Of a stretch of 64,000 nucleotides of DNA, positions 9,709 to 17,441 are shown one piece after another; position 1 is the stretch's first letter; each line of letters starts with the position of its first letter. The notes under the pieces were generated by a model, which saw only the letters and a program-made list of their open reading frames with translations, did not search any database and was not told where the DNA came from. Source of the DNA: Vibrio galatheae (GTDB taxonomy: Bacteria > Pseudomonadota > Gammaproteobacteria > Enterobacterales > Vibrionaceae); assembly GCF_000967545.1 (NCBI RefSeq), contig NZ_JXXV01000016.1:248001-312000 (forward strand), written 5' to 3'. Position numbers and translations under genes: made by a program.

Positions 9709-9737
9709 TTGAAGTTCCTTGTGTGCTTTTCTATAAT
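9709..9737 (+). promoter_or_regulatory. Sigma-70 promoter for the counter-strand membrane gene
   Basis: TTGAAG (9709-9714) and a perfect TATAAT (9732-9737) are spaced by exactly 17 bp, pointing right, 21 bp before the ATG at 9759. It overlaps the first codon of the tape measure gene on the other strand. This is among the best promoter matches in the prophage. Confidence 0.75.
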
Positions 9738-9758
9738 CCCCAACATAAAGGGGGCGTT

Positions 9759-10061
9759 ATGCAAGTATTGATAAAAGCAATCGTGAATTTTCTCTATCGT
9801 CGTGCTGAGACATTTAGTGACGGTGGATTGTCGTCTGTGTTTACTTGGCTCATGAGTAACTGGGTATTTATGCCGTTCTGGTTCTACGTTGGAACACTGG
9901 AATACACACCCTCATTTACAATCGGTGAGTTGCTTTTAGGTCTTCCGGTTATTACCTTGGTTGTGTTCCCTCTTGGCATGATCCAATACGGCCTATATTC
10001 CCTCATCCTCAACACCTGCCATCGACTGCTCAACAAACCACGCATAATCTCTGAGTGTTAA
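9759..10061 (+). CDS. Small inner-membrane protein, probable moron (lysogenic conversion gene)
   Basis: 100 residues with two or three hydrophobic segments (near FTWLMSNWVFMPFWFYVG and LLLGLPVITLVVFPLGMI). I do not recognise the family. The ATG at 9759 follows AAAGGGGGCG, a good ribosome site, and a TTGAAG-17-TATAAT promoter. It is the only rightward gene inside the leftward tail block, between E/E' and the tape measure. Its last 69 bp overlap the E' reading frame antisense. Being expressible in the lysogen, it may act in superinfection exclusion or another host-altering role; that is inference. Confidence 0.7.
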   Translation: MQVLIKAIVNFLYRRAETFSDGGLSSVFTWLMSNWVFMPFWFYVGTLEYTPSFTIGELLLGLPVITLVVFPLGMIQYGLYSLILNTCHRLLNKPRIISEC

Positions 10062-10345
10062 CTCTTCAACTTCGCTGAAGGATTGATTGAAAGCCTTAGC
10101 TATTAAGGCTTTCCCAAAGCGCAACTCCATCAGCTCTAAGCTAAAAAACTTTGCAATTGCTTCTGTAGCTTTCCGTAATCCTTCAAAGTCATATCCGTTA
10201 ATTCGTCTTCCGTTAACTGAGTCAGTGAAGAGATCATCTTAATCTCTTTCTTAGCTTCACTTTCAATGCCATCAACCGCTAGCGCATCACGCACTTTAGG
10301 CTCACGCATTTCAACGGATTGATTAGATAGCTTGATTGATTTCAT
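9993..10345 (-). CDS. Tail assembly chaperone E+E' (programmed -1 frameshift product)
   Basis: Near the end of E, codons AGT TTT TTA GCT TAG contain the heptamer T TTT TTA (10148 down to 10142). A -1 slip there continues as SLELMELRFGKAL... for 49 residues to a TAG at 9993-9995, giving a fusion of about 117 residues. P2 makes E+E' by the same kind of slip on a T-rich heptamer, and the two products act as chaperones for the tape measure. The heptamer and downstream frame are seen directly; slippage itself is inferred. Confidence 0.8.
10136..10345 (-). CDS. Tail assembly chaperone E
   Basis: 69 residues, MKSIKLSNQSVEMREPKVRD at the start and SLTQLTEDELTDMTLKDYGKLQ later, typical of gpE-type tail assembly chaperones encoded between the tube protein and the tape measure. 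It is probably needed for tape-measure folding and tube assembly. Its 3' end carries the frameshift site that extends it into E'. Confidence 0.85.
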   Translation of the reverse strand: MKSIKLSNQSVEMREPKVRDALAVDGIESEAKKEIKMISSLTQLTEDELTDMTLKDYGKLQKQLQSFLA

Positions 10346-10408
10346 GGTCGTTACTCCGTTTAAGTAATGTTTACCCTCCCTTAAGAGGGCATAAATTAAG
10401 TGTTTGAA

Positions 10409-10900
10409 TTAAAGCAAGTGAGTGCGTAGGTCTGCGAGGTAGTCCTTGCCGCCAATGTTTGCGATAAGGTTTTCAAGGTCAATAAGAACCTGTGGAACGT
10501 TGTTAACCGTCAGTGAATAGAAATCGACGTAAACCTTGATCTTACGCTCAATTTCTTTATTGCCTTCTAGCGTACCGTCATCCACATCTCGCTCACCTTT
10601 GACGACAGCAACCACGGGATAACGAAGACCTTTAGACTTGATTGAACCTTTAATAACGATAGGTACAAGGTCATTCCATGCGTTATAAGCCAGCATGTTG
10701 AACTCACTTAGAACCAGCTCACACTCCATTGCTTTAAACACACCCGTGCTTAAGCTACGTTCAAAGCCACCTTGCACGATGGTTTCACGCATCTGTTCAA
10801 CTTTGGGTAGCGTGACCTGTTTCACCGTACCTAGAATGCCGACACCATCCACAAAGGCTGTCAAACCCGCTAAATGATGTGGAATAGTAAATGCTGCCAT
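10409..10900 (-). CDS. Major tail tube protein FII
   Basis: 163 residues (MAAFTIPHHLAGLTAFVDGVG ... KVEQMRETIVQGGFE), a clear match to P2 gpFII, the subunit of the inner tube of a contractile tail. It directly follows the sheath gene with no spacer, as in P2. Confidence 0.93.
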   Translation of the reverse strand: MAAFTIPHHLAGLTAFVDGVGILGTVKQVTLPKVEQMRETIVQGGFERSLSTGVFKAMECELVLSEFNMLAYNAWNDLVPIVIKGSIKSKGLRYPVVAVVKGERDVDDGTLEGNKEIERKIKVYVDFYSLTVNNVPQVLIDLENLIANIGGKDYLADLRTHLL

Positions 10901-12004
10901 TTACTCACCTCCATTGATGTAATTGATAAGAGTCTCATTCCACTCGTCAGAGTAGATAAGCTCAATGTTAAGTTCGCGTACCGATGGCATATCACCGACT
11001 AAGATAGTGAGGTAGAACTTGCCAGCAGTGACCGTGGCTTTGGTGTTCTTCTCAGGGTCAAAGTAAGCATCAAAGCCAATCACAACATCATTGCCTTTTA
11101 GCTCGTTCATGAAATCCACGACTGATTGCTGAACGGAAAGCAGCTCGTTTGCTTCACGGTCACGCGCCCATTTAGAGCTGTCACAGATAGAAGTCAGCAA
11201 GCGGTGGAAGGTACGAACACGATCTAATGATTGCCAAATTGGATCGATATCCGTTGTTTCAAAACCGTAAGTGCGCCAGCCTTGATCACGTAAGATGGTT
11301 GCAATACCTGCTTGACGCATACGGCGAGCTTCACAATCTTGACCTTCAAGGTATTCAATCACTCGGTCAGTGCCTGATACACCAGAAGCCACACGGTTAG
11401 AGTGCGATTTTGCCCAGCCGTAAGGCTTGCTGTCCCAATAGGCAATCACGCCAGCATAAAGTGCTGAGCATGGGATAGATTCACCATCAGCATCATAAGT
11501 GCCGTGACTCAATAGTGAGTAGCGAGAGCCATAGTTAGCAGCAAAGTCCATCACAGCTGCTTCATCCGCACCGAAGTTATCTACAATCGCCGTTGCCCAA
11601 ATCGCCTTAGCCACAGCATCCAGTTTTAGGCCATGTTGGTTATCACTAGAAATGACAGGCGCAATCAGTAAGCCATTTTTTAAAGCGACACCTGTTAAGC
11701 CTTCGGACTTTTTAAACAGCTCCATAGCTTCTAAACCGTTGCCAGATTCACAAAGATTAAGCACGATTGGGCAATTGACACCTTGTAGGCGAATACCTTT
11801 TAGAGCAGCAACCACATCACCTGTGACAGAGTGCTCAGCACAGTAGGTCAATGCATCGTCTGCGTTATTGTGTTTAGACAAACCATGTAGTGCGGTTTGT
11901 CCGTCAGCTTCACCCAACACGCCAATTGGGGTGCTGGAATCCACAGTGATTGGGCGTGCTGCTTTTGCGCCAATACTGCCGTTAATACCAAAGTTTAAAT
12001 CCAT
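10901..12004 (-). CDS. Tail sheath protein FI
   Basis: The contractile sheath subunit, 367 residues. Features typical of P2 gpFI include the N-terminal PITVDSSTPIGVLGEA, the central SALYAGVIAYWDSKPYGWAKSHSN (residues about 180-205), and the C-terminal handshake region ending RELNIELIYSDEWNETL. It shows that the virion is a myovirus. Confidence 0.94.
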   Translation of the reverse strand: MDLNFGINGSIGAKAARPITVDSSTPIGVLGEADGQTALHGLSKHNNADDALTYCAEHSVTGDVVAALKGIRLQGVNCPIVLNLCESGNGLEAMELFKKSEGLTGVALKNGLLIAPVISSDNQHGLKLDAVAKAIWATAIVDNFGADEAAVMDFAANYGSRYSLLSHGTYDADGESIPCSALYAGVIAYWDSKPYGWAKSHSNRVASGVSGTDRVIEYLEGQDCEARRMRQAGIATILRDQGWRTYGFETTDIDPIWQSLDRVRTFHRLLTSICDSSKWARDREANELLSVQQSVVDFMNELKGNDVVIGFDAYFDPEKNTKATVTAGKFYLTILVGDMPSVRELNIELIYSDEWNETLINYINGGE

Positions 12005-12007
12005 GAG

Positions 12008-12895
12008 TTATTCCTCAGTTGGTGCTAATGGAAATGGGTTTTCTATTTGAATTTTTTCACGCACAGCAAGTGCTTGAGCTTCTAGTTCTTGAGCTTCTGC
12101 TTCATGTCCCTGTAAGCGCTTGATATTAGCTTCTGCAATTAATGGGTCGCAGCATTGGGCATAAAGAGCACGGCGCGTATTATCAACTTGGTCATAACCA
12201 TAGATGTATTGATTACTGAGGTTGGTTATCCAATCGTCATTTATCCATTCATCAAATTGAGTTGATGGCTCTTTCTCCGTCCAACCCTCCTCAATTGCCC
12301 CAAGCTCTGTCACTACCTTTGATTGGGTGCAATCAGAATGGCGGTAAATAGTCTTGTCCCTGTAATCGATAAGTTCTACCCAGTGCCCGTTAACTAATTG
12401 AATGGCGTGTCCTTCTTTTGGCTCTGGAGGGGGCGTCAATGTATGACCTTGAGGCGGTTCAAAATTATAATCAGAGACAATAAATTCATTTCCCCACTGG
12501 TCATAATAGGGTTGACCTACCAAGATATCGTAAATACGCCAACAATGGTCTTTATACAAAACCGTTTGCTTACTCGTGTCGTATTCAGGGGGTACTTCGG
12601 TTATTGCCCAATCAGGATGTTCCCCATCAGGAGAGCCAATTAAAAAACTACGTCCATGCTCATCAAAATACATAACATCAGACTTGTTTTGGATTTCATC
12701 AGACCATGTATCCGTTTTTCGGTCATAGCGTGCAATCATCTTTGGTGTCGATGGTTGGTAAATATTAGTAGTGAAGTCGCTACCCAGAGCCGTACCTTTT
12801 ACAACTTGCTCTGTGGTGTTTTCTAGCCACCATCCCTCACGGGTAACGCGTGATACATTGACCGTTTGCGTTTTATCGAAAAATTGAGTGTTCAT
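12008..12895 (-). CDS. Probable tail fibre assembly or fibre-associated protein
   Basis: 295 residues, acidic and aromatic-rich, with a Tyr/Trp-rich central part (WAITEVPPEYDTSK, VLYKDHCWRIYD) and a C-terminal helical stretch (DNTRRALYAQCCDPLIAEANIK) of the kind seen in phage tail fibre assembly chaperones. It sits directly after the tail fibre gene, where such chaperones are encoded, and abuts it. The exact family is uncertain. Confidence 0.65.
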   Translation of the reverse strand: MNTQFFDKTQTVNVSRVTREGWWLENTTEQVVKGTALGSDFTTNIYQPSTPKMIARYDRKTDTWSDEIQNKSDVMYFDEHGRSFLIGSPDGEHPDWAITEVPPEYDTSKQTVLYKDHCWRIYDILVGQPYYDQWGNEFIVSDYNFEPPQGHTLTPPPEPKEGHAIQLVNGHWVELIDYRDKTIYRHSDCTQSKVVTELGAIEEGWTEKEPSTQFDEWINDDWITNLSNQYIYGYDQVDNTRRALYAQCCDPLIAEANIKRLQGHEAEAQELEAQALAVREKIQIENPFPLAPTEE

Positions 12896-13965
12896 TATGC
12901 AAGCCTTACTATCCAGTTTACTTTGCGGTGGTTGATGGTGTTCTTTAGTGACCCAAATAAGGCAATCACAGCGCTGTGAGCGTGAGAGCCAATCGAAACT
13001 GAATGGGTATGAGCACCTGCTTGAGGCATTGAAAAATACTCACCGTCATCACCATGAACAGAAGAAGAACGACCATAATCGAAATTACCATCCCCGTTAC
13101 GGTCACCCACAAACTTATTCATTCCGTTCAATGTGTGTGCGTGCGCACCTGCCGAGTTCGTTGTTTTTGAACCTAAGTTCGTTGATGTTACGCTAGAGCC
13201 TGGGTGTCCATGTTCTTTCACTTGACCTTCTTCCCATTGCCCGATGACTTCATCATCTTCTTTACCAATCACACCACAGCCGCGCATATCAGGGATAATA
13301 CCGTTAGGCCAGACAGCGGCGAGTTCCACATACGTATTTACATCAAACGCTTGACCTTTCATGATGCCAAACCCATCTGGTGCAACATCGGTAAACCAAG
13401 GAATAGCCGCACCAACAGGAAAGATTTTCGCGGCTAAACCTAACCACAGTTTATCGATCAATCGTGATGGTTGAAGTGCACGCCATAGCTGTGGAAGTTT
13501 CACGAGCTTTGTGTTAGACACTTCATTATCAATCTCTTCATTTGTGGCGGAATGCACTTCGAAGAGTTCCGTTTCAGTGACATATTCACCGTGCTTAAAA
13601 ACCACCTCACCCACGCTACCAGTAATTGCAGCTTTGAGTGTGACCATGCCTCCGATGCCTTTTGCTAGGGCAACCTTTGGGGTATCACAAATCACAACCG
13701 CTTGGTCGTTATCATCCAGTATTTGGATTTGGTGTAGGTACTCATCAAAGTGGGTTTCAATGGGTAGGTTCAGGATGAACGTCAGCACGCCATTTTCATC
13801 AAAGTAGCTAGTTTCAATCGTGTCGTTATAGAACGAGTACCAATCACCACTTGCAGCATCGTGAGTTAACGCACCAACCAGTTGATATTTGGTTGCGGTA
13901 GCTTTGAACTCGCTATTTAAAATGTCTAACCCATGTGGAGTTGGGATAGCCTGTAATGCACTCAT
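12895..13965 (-). CDS. Tail fibre protein H
   Basis: 356 residues. The N-terminal half resembles P2-type fibre heads. The middle has PVGAAIPWF and a collar-like PDGFGIMKGQAFDV. The C-terminal part has HxH motifs (AGAHAH, AGAHTH, GSHAH), as in metal-binding needle tips of phage fibres, and ends in NINHRKVNWIVRLA-like sequence. It is the probable host-range determinant. It overlaps gpI by 4 bp. Confidence 0.85.
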   Translation of the reverse strand: MSALQAIPTPHGLDILNSEFKATATKYQLVGALTHDAASGDWYSFYNDTIETSYFDENGVLTFILNLPIETHFDEYLHQIQILDDNDQAVVICDTPKVALAKGIGGMVTLKAAITGSVGEVVFKHGEYVTETELFEVHSATNEEIDNEVSNTKLVKLPQLWRALQPSRLIDKLWLGLAAKIFPVGAAIPWFTDVAPDGFGIMKGQAFDVNTYVELAAVWPNGIIPDMRGCGVIGKEDDEVIGQWEEGQVKEHGHPGSSVTSTNLGSKTTNSAGAHAHTLNGMNKFVGDRNGDGNFDYGRSSSVHGDDGEYFSMPQAGAHTHSVSIGSHAHSAVIALFGSLKNTINHRKVNWIVRLA

Positions 13966-14582
13966 TGGTTATCTCCTTTCTCTGAAGGTAAAAGTTCAGA
14001 GGTTGATAGTGCTAAGTCCCACTTAAGAGCGGTTTGAATATGAATATCTGCATGAGCATCAAGGGCTAGCTCATTTTGAAACTTGGGTGAAAAGGTTGCG
14101 CCTGTCTGCACGGGTATCGATGCATGAGCTTCTGGTAACGCCACCTCAAAATTGATAAAGCGAGAGCGTCCGTTCTTGGCCTTGTTGATTTGCTTTCTTG
14201 CTGTCTCAAACTTTGCGTTATCAAAAATTTTTGTTGGGTCAGCAGGCAATATCACTTGGGCATCGAACTCAAACACGCGCTCACCTGTAAATTCAGTCAG
14301 CGTTGAGCTTTCAAAGATACTGCCAAGTGCCACTTTTACGGCATACACCGTGCCTTTGTAGCGGTGGATTTCCATTGCACTAAAAATAAGCTTTCGGCTT
14401 TCATCTTCTGTTAGGCCGCTAATATCAACGCGCCATGCAATCGCCAAGTAAGGCAACAACTTCGCATCACAAGTTAGCGGGTGCGTGTCTACGTTGGATA
14501 AATCCATATCCAGCTTTTGCTCAGCAACTAAATCTGTTGCGTGCTCTGGTGGTGTTGAGTTAACAGGCAATAAACTAGGCAT
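13962..14582 (-). CDS. Tail protein I (baseplate)
   Basis: 206 residues with LPYLAIAWRVDISGLTEDE and the FSAMEIHRYKGTVYAVK segment characteristic of the P2 gpI family, a baseplate component linking to the tail fibre. It lies between J and H as in P2 and overlaps J by 8 bp. Confidence 0.88.
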   Translation of the reverse strand: MPSLLPVNSTPPEHATDLVAEQKLDMDLSNVDTHPLTCDAKLLPYLAIAWRVDISGLTEDESRKLIFSAMEIHRYKGTVYAVKVALGSIFESSTLTEFTGERVFEFDAQVILPADPTKIFDNAKFETARKQINKAKNGRSRFINFEVALPEAHASIPVQTGATFSPKFQNELALDAHADIHIQTALKWDLALSTSELLPSEKGDNQ

Positions 14583-15393
14583 AACTTGCCTCTTTAAATG
14601 TTAGGTTTAGCGCACTGATACGAATGATTTGATGGTCGCTACATTCCACATCGCCGTTGATGTTTTTCGGCACAGCCTTATACACACCATCCACATGCAG
14701 ATAACGGATGATTTGCGAGTAAGTCAGATTCGCCGCAATCTTGAGTTGCAGGTTAAAATTGTCTCGAATCGTCTGCTCAACTGCATTTTGCTGATCTAAG
14801 CTGAATAGCTCTAACTCAGCCTCAATCACTTGCTCTAGATCTTCCGCAATCATGACATTGGATGTGTCTGTGATTGGGCGTACTTTGTCACCGCTTAAAT
14901 GCGTGTCGGTTTTCGCTCTGAGTTCTTCATCCAGCTCTTCAGTGAAACTTGCGATCACGGTATTCACCACGCCTTTCTCTGGTGAGTAAGCGTGAGCGTC
15001 ATGAATACGACTTGAAACACTGCGAGCATGAAAGACATAGCTCTCTAAGCTGCCAGCCGTAGAGTGACCATCTAGCGACATCAACGCACGCTCTAGCAGT
15101 GCTTCATCACTTTCACCGTCCAAACGTTCAACGCCATAGCGTGCGGCTTCATGGTCAAGGTCTGAGCCTTTGGCAAACAGAAGCAGTGAGCGTTTTAGCT
15201 TGTTGTTAAAGGTCTGGCGTAGATGAAGCTCACGATAGGCCAATGACTGCAATAACAACTGATAAGGGTCACTATCAATTGGGGTGTAGTCTGGTAATAG
15301 CGTTTCAAATAGCTCGTTGTTTTCAGCCAATACCTCTTCATAGGTTGGCATGTTTAAAACATCAGGCTCAGGTAAGTTTTTGTAATCAATCAC
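14575..15393 (-). CDS. Baseplate protein J
   Basis: 272 residues; LLQSLAYRELHLRQTFNNKLKRSLL and the following GSDLDHEAARYGVERLDGE are hallmarks of the gpJ baseplate wedge family (about residues 46-92). With W and I it forms the wedge. Order W-J-I is that of P2. Confidence 0.93.
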   Translation of the reverse strand: MIDYKNLPEPDVLNMPTYEEVLAENNELFETLLPDYTPIDSDPYQLLLQSLAYRELHLRQTFNNKLKRSLLLFAKGSDLDHEAARYGVERLDGESDEALLERALMSLDGHSTAGSLESYVFHARSVSSRIHDAHAYSPEKGVVNTVIASFTEELDEELRAKTDTHLSGDKVRPITDTSNVMIAEDLEQVIEAELELFSLDQQNAVEQTIRDNFNLQLKIAANLTYSQIIRYLHVDGVYKAVPKNINGDVECSDHQIIRISALNLTFKEASYA

Positions 15394-15402
15394 AGTCTTT
15401 CC

Positions 15403-15762
15403 TTAAGAACGAGCTTCTAGTTCAAGATAAAAATCGTGTTTCCCGTGAGCATCAATACTGAAGTAAAGCTGCTTAAATCGGACTCTTGGCTCATTAGTTT
15501 CAATAGCCTCATAAACATATCGTGTGGCTAGTACGCGCCACTCACTATTAAAGGTGCGGTCTCTGAGTAGGTATAAGTTGCTACCAAACAACGGGCGCAT
15601 CACTCGCTCACCCAAACGGGTTGATAAAATGCGTGCCACCGACTCAGCAACAGAGGCTTGATAACCACTGTCATTGCTCCCTGTCACCTTAACGCCAACA
15701 AAATTAGCGTTGGCAAAAGTCAGCGATTGCAGTTGCTTTGGTTGTAAGAGTTGTACAGCCAT
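15403..15762 (-). CDS. Baseplate wedge protein W (gp25-like)
   Basis: 119 residues carrying the gp25/gpW signature: SVAESVARILSTRLGERVMRPLFGSNL, with the conserved E-R-x-x-R-P-x-F-G core near residue 50-60. It is a wedge component that nucleates sheath assembly. Confidence 0.92.
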   Translation of the reverse strand: MAVQLLQPKQLQSLTFANANFVGVKVTGSNDSGYQASVAESVARILSTRLGERVMRPLFGSNLYLLRDRTFNSEWRVLATRYVYEAIETNEPRVRFKQLYFSIDAHGKHDFYLELEARS

Positions 15763-15770
15763 AACAGCAC

Positions 15771-15965
15771 CTAACTCACCTTGTATGTACCAGCACTTGA
15801 GCCACTTGTGACAGCCACATCCGCGTTGGTTTTAATTTCATCCACCACTGCTTTTGCAATGGCATCGGCCAAATTCTTAAACTGAGCGTGCTCACCTTGT
15901 TTAAATCCAGCTCCTTCTAAGTTTTGGGTGATTTTTTCTGATAGCGATGATTGATTCAGAGCCAT
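15771..15965 (-). CDS. Small tail-block protein, function unknown
   Basis: 64 residues (MALNQSSLSEKITQNLEGAG ... TYKVS). I do not recognise a family. It lies between V and W, abutting V by one base, so it belongs to the tail operon. Proteins of this size with an N-terminal helix and a Ser/Gly-rich end occur at this place in several Mu/P2-type prophages; that is recalled, not tested. Confidence 0.7.
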   Translation of the reverse strand: MALNQSSLSEKITQNLEGAGFKQGEHAQFKNLADAIAKAVVDEIKTNADVAVTSGSSAGTYKVS

Positions 15966-15966
15966 G

Positions 15967-16437
15967 CTATTTCCCCGCTGTCACACAAGATGAACAATCC
16001 GAATGAGGTAGTCCTGTAAAAGCGCAAATATGTGCGCCTGTTACTACGCCTGTACCATCATTGAGTTTGATGTTTGGTGCATTCACTTTGACATCACCAT
16101 CCGCTTTCACCGTAATTTTCCCAGCCGCCTGAATAATGAACTCTTTAGCCTTGGTGTCGTAGCTGATGCGCGTACCATCTGAATATTCACAGACTTCACA
16201 ACTCTCACTTGCACCTTCTGGCTCAGGACAACCCTGATTAAAAATGGCACCAATCACATAGCGATTAAGTAGCACTACAACCTGAGTACCAACAGGAACA
16301 GGGCTGACTTTACGCTTGAAGTTGTTCGCTTCTTGCAGCACAGGTAGCCATTTGGTATCGAGTCCTAAGATATCGACTTTAACCAGCGATTTACCTTGCT
16401 CACTTTTTGACTCTTTTACTGTGCCGCAATCAATCAT
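15967..16437 (-). CDS. Baseplate spike protein V
   Basis: 156 residues. An N-terminal OB-like half (VDILGLDTKWLPVLQEANNFKRK, then GTQVVVLLN) is followed by beta-helix-like repeats (IIQAAGKITVKADGDVKVNAPNIKLND). The C-terminal tip HICAFTGLPHSDCSSCV is rich in His and Cys, suggesting a metal site at the spike tip. It is the first gene of the leftward tail operon, whose promoter should lie in 16438-16530. Confidence 0.9.
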   Translation of the reverse strand: MIDCGTVKESKSEQGKSLVKVDILGLDTKWLPVLQEANNFKRKVSPVPVGTQVVVLLNRYVIGAIFNQGCPEPEGASESCEVCEYSDGTRISYDTKAKEFIIQAAGKITVKADGDVKVNAPNIKLNDGTGVVTGAHICAFTGLPHSDCSSCVTAGK

Positions 16438-16496
16438 CTTGTTGCTCTCTACGCTTTGTTTCGTTAGTGGCTAATTTAAGGGAGTTTTTTTTAGAC

Positions 16497-16527
16497 CGCC
16501 CACCATATAAGGGCTATATGGTGGGCG
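16497..16527. promoter_or_regulatory. Perfect 13-bp inverted repeat between divergent late operons
   Basis: CGCCCACCATATA (16497-16509) and TATATGGTGGGCG (16515-16527) are perfect arms around a 5-nt centre. T tracts lie outside the left arm and A tracts outside the right, giving a longer imperfect symmetry. Because each stem is preceded by T residues and followed by A residues on both strands, it is not a normal terminator. Its place between the starts of gpV (leftward) and gpI (rightward) suggests an operator or activator site shared by both late promoters. Confidence 0.65.
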
Positions 16528-16603
16528 ATGAAAAAAAGTCCTCAATACAATGGCTTCAACTTGAAACGACATCCCCACAGCTGGGAAACAAGAGAGAAAG
16601 GTC

Positions 16604-17386
16604 ATGTCAGATAAGAAGCCATTAATTCGAGTACTTTGCTCTATCGATACCGCCAACCTAGATAAGAAGGTCAAGCTAAGCCCGATTGGTGAAAGCATCC
16701 GTGGTCTAGATGGGCGTACGTTTGATGTTGATGGCGCAATGCTACTGGCAAGCCTTAATACCAATGGCCTAGAGCTGCCACTCACGGTTGATCATGGTTG
16801 GTCAGCAAAATATGGCGCGGATGCGGCGGCGTGGTTTAACGAGTTTGAACTACGTGAAGATGGCATTTACGCCAAGATGGAGCTGAACGATTTAGGCCAA
16901 GAGCTTATTGAGTCCAAAAAATACAAATACCTCTCTCCTGAATACCTAATGCAATACGACTCTTCTGTTGTTGAAGAGCTTGTGGGCATGGGGCTAGTCA
17001 ATCAACCCAACCTTCTTAATGAGTCCTTAAATCACCAAAAAAAGGAGCCAACCGATATGGCAATGACCGACGAAGAAAAAGCGAAACAACAAGCGCTTGA
17101 AGATGAGAACAAGCAGCTCAAACAGCAGCAACAAACTCTGACTGATGAGATGAATCAAATGAAAAAAGATCAGCTTATTCAGAAGGTAGAAAACGCCATT
17201 GCTAAAGGCGAGCTACTGCCAGCTAAAAAAGAGTTTGCTCTGGGCTTAGAAGAGAACGCGCTGAACTCATTCCTAGAGATGGAAGCAAAGAACAAGGTGA
17301 TCTCTAAAAACTCTATCGACCCTGAGCGCGATGGTAATGACAGCATCGACTCAGACGACGAAATCTATTCACAACTAGGTCTTTAA
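16604..17386 (+). CDS. Head maturation protease and scaffold (Mu gpI-like)
   Basis: 260 residues. The N-terminal part matches the Mu I protein (GRTFDVDGAMLLASLNTNGLELPLTVDHG, then YLSPEYLMQYDSS). The C-terminal part, after KKEPTD, is highly charged coiled coil, typical of a scaffold. In Mu, gpI is a capsid protease and its C-terminal part is also made separately as scaffold Z; an internal start here fits that. It is the first gene of the rightward head operon. Confidence 0.9.
   Translation: MSDKKPLIRVLCSIDTANLDKKVKLSPIGESIRGLDGRTFDVDGAMLLASLNTNGLELPLTVDHGWSAKYGADAAAWFNEFELREDGIYAKMELNDLGQELIESKKYKYLSPEYLMQYDSSVVEELVGMGLVNQPNLLNESLNHQKKEPTDMAMTDEEKAKQQALEDENKQLKQQQQTLTDEMNQMKKDQLIQKVENAIAKGELLPAKKEFALGLEENALNSFLEMEAKNKVISKNSIDPERDGNDSIDSDDEIYSQLGL
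17057..17386 (+). CDS. Internal-start scaffold protein (Mu gpZ-like)
   Basis: An in-frame ATG at 17057 inside gpI is preceded by AAAGGAG at 17041-17047, 9 nt away, a better ribosome site than most here. Translation from it gives a 109-residue charged helical protein (MAMTDEEKAKQQALEDENKQ). This copies the Mu I/Z nested-gene design. The start signal is seen; separate production is inferred. Confidence 0.7.
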   Translation: MAMTDEEKAKQQALEDENKQLKQQQQTLTDEMNQMKKDQLIQKVENAIAKGELLPAKKEFALGLEENALNSFLEMEAKNKVISKNSIDPERDGNDSIDSDDEIYSQLGL

Positions 17387-17441
17387 ACCGTTTGCACTAA
17401 AGCAAAGCGTTTAATGTCCACTGATTTACTGGAGAAAAATA

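Noticed and set aside
16471..16785. 104-codon leftward frame over the divergent late promoter
   Set aside because: It overlaps the start of the well-supported gpI gene antisense and the palindrome, and has no recognisable protein features.
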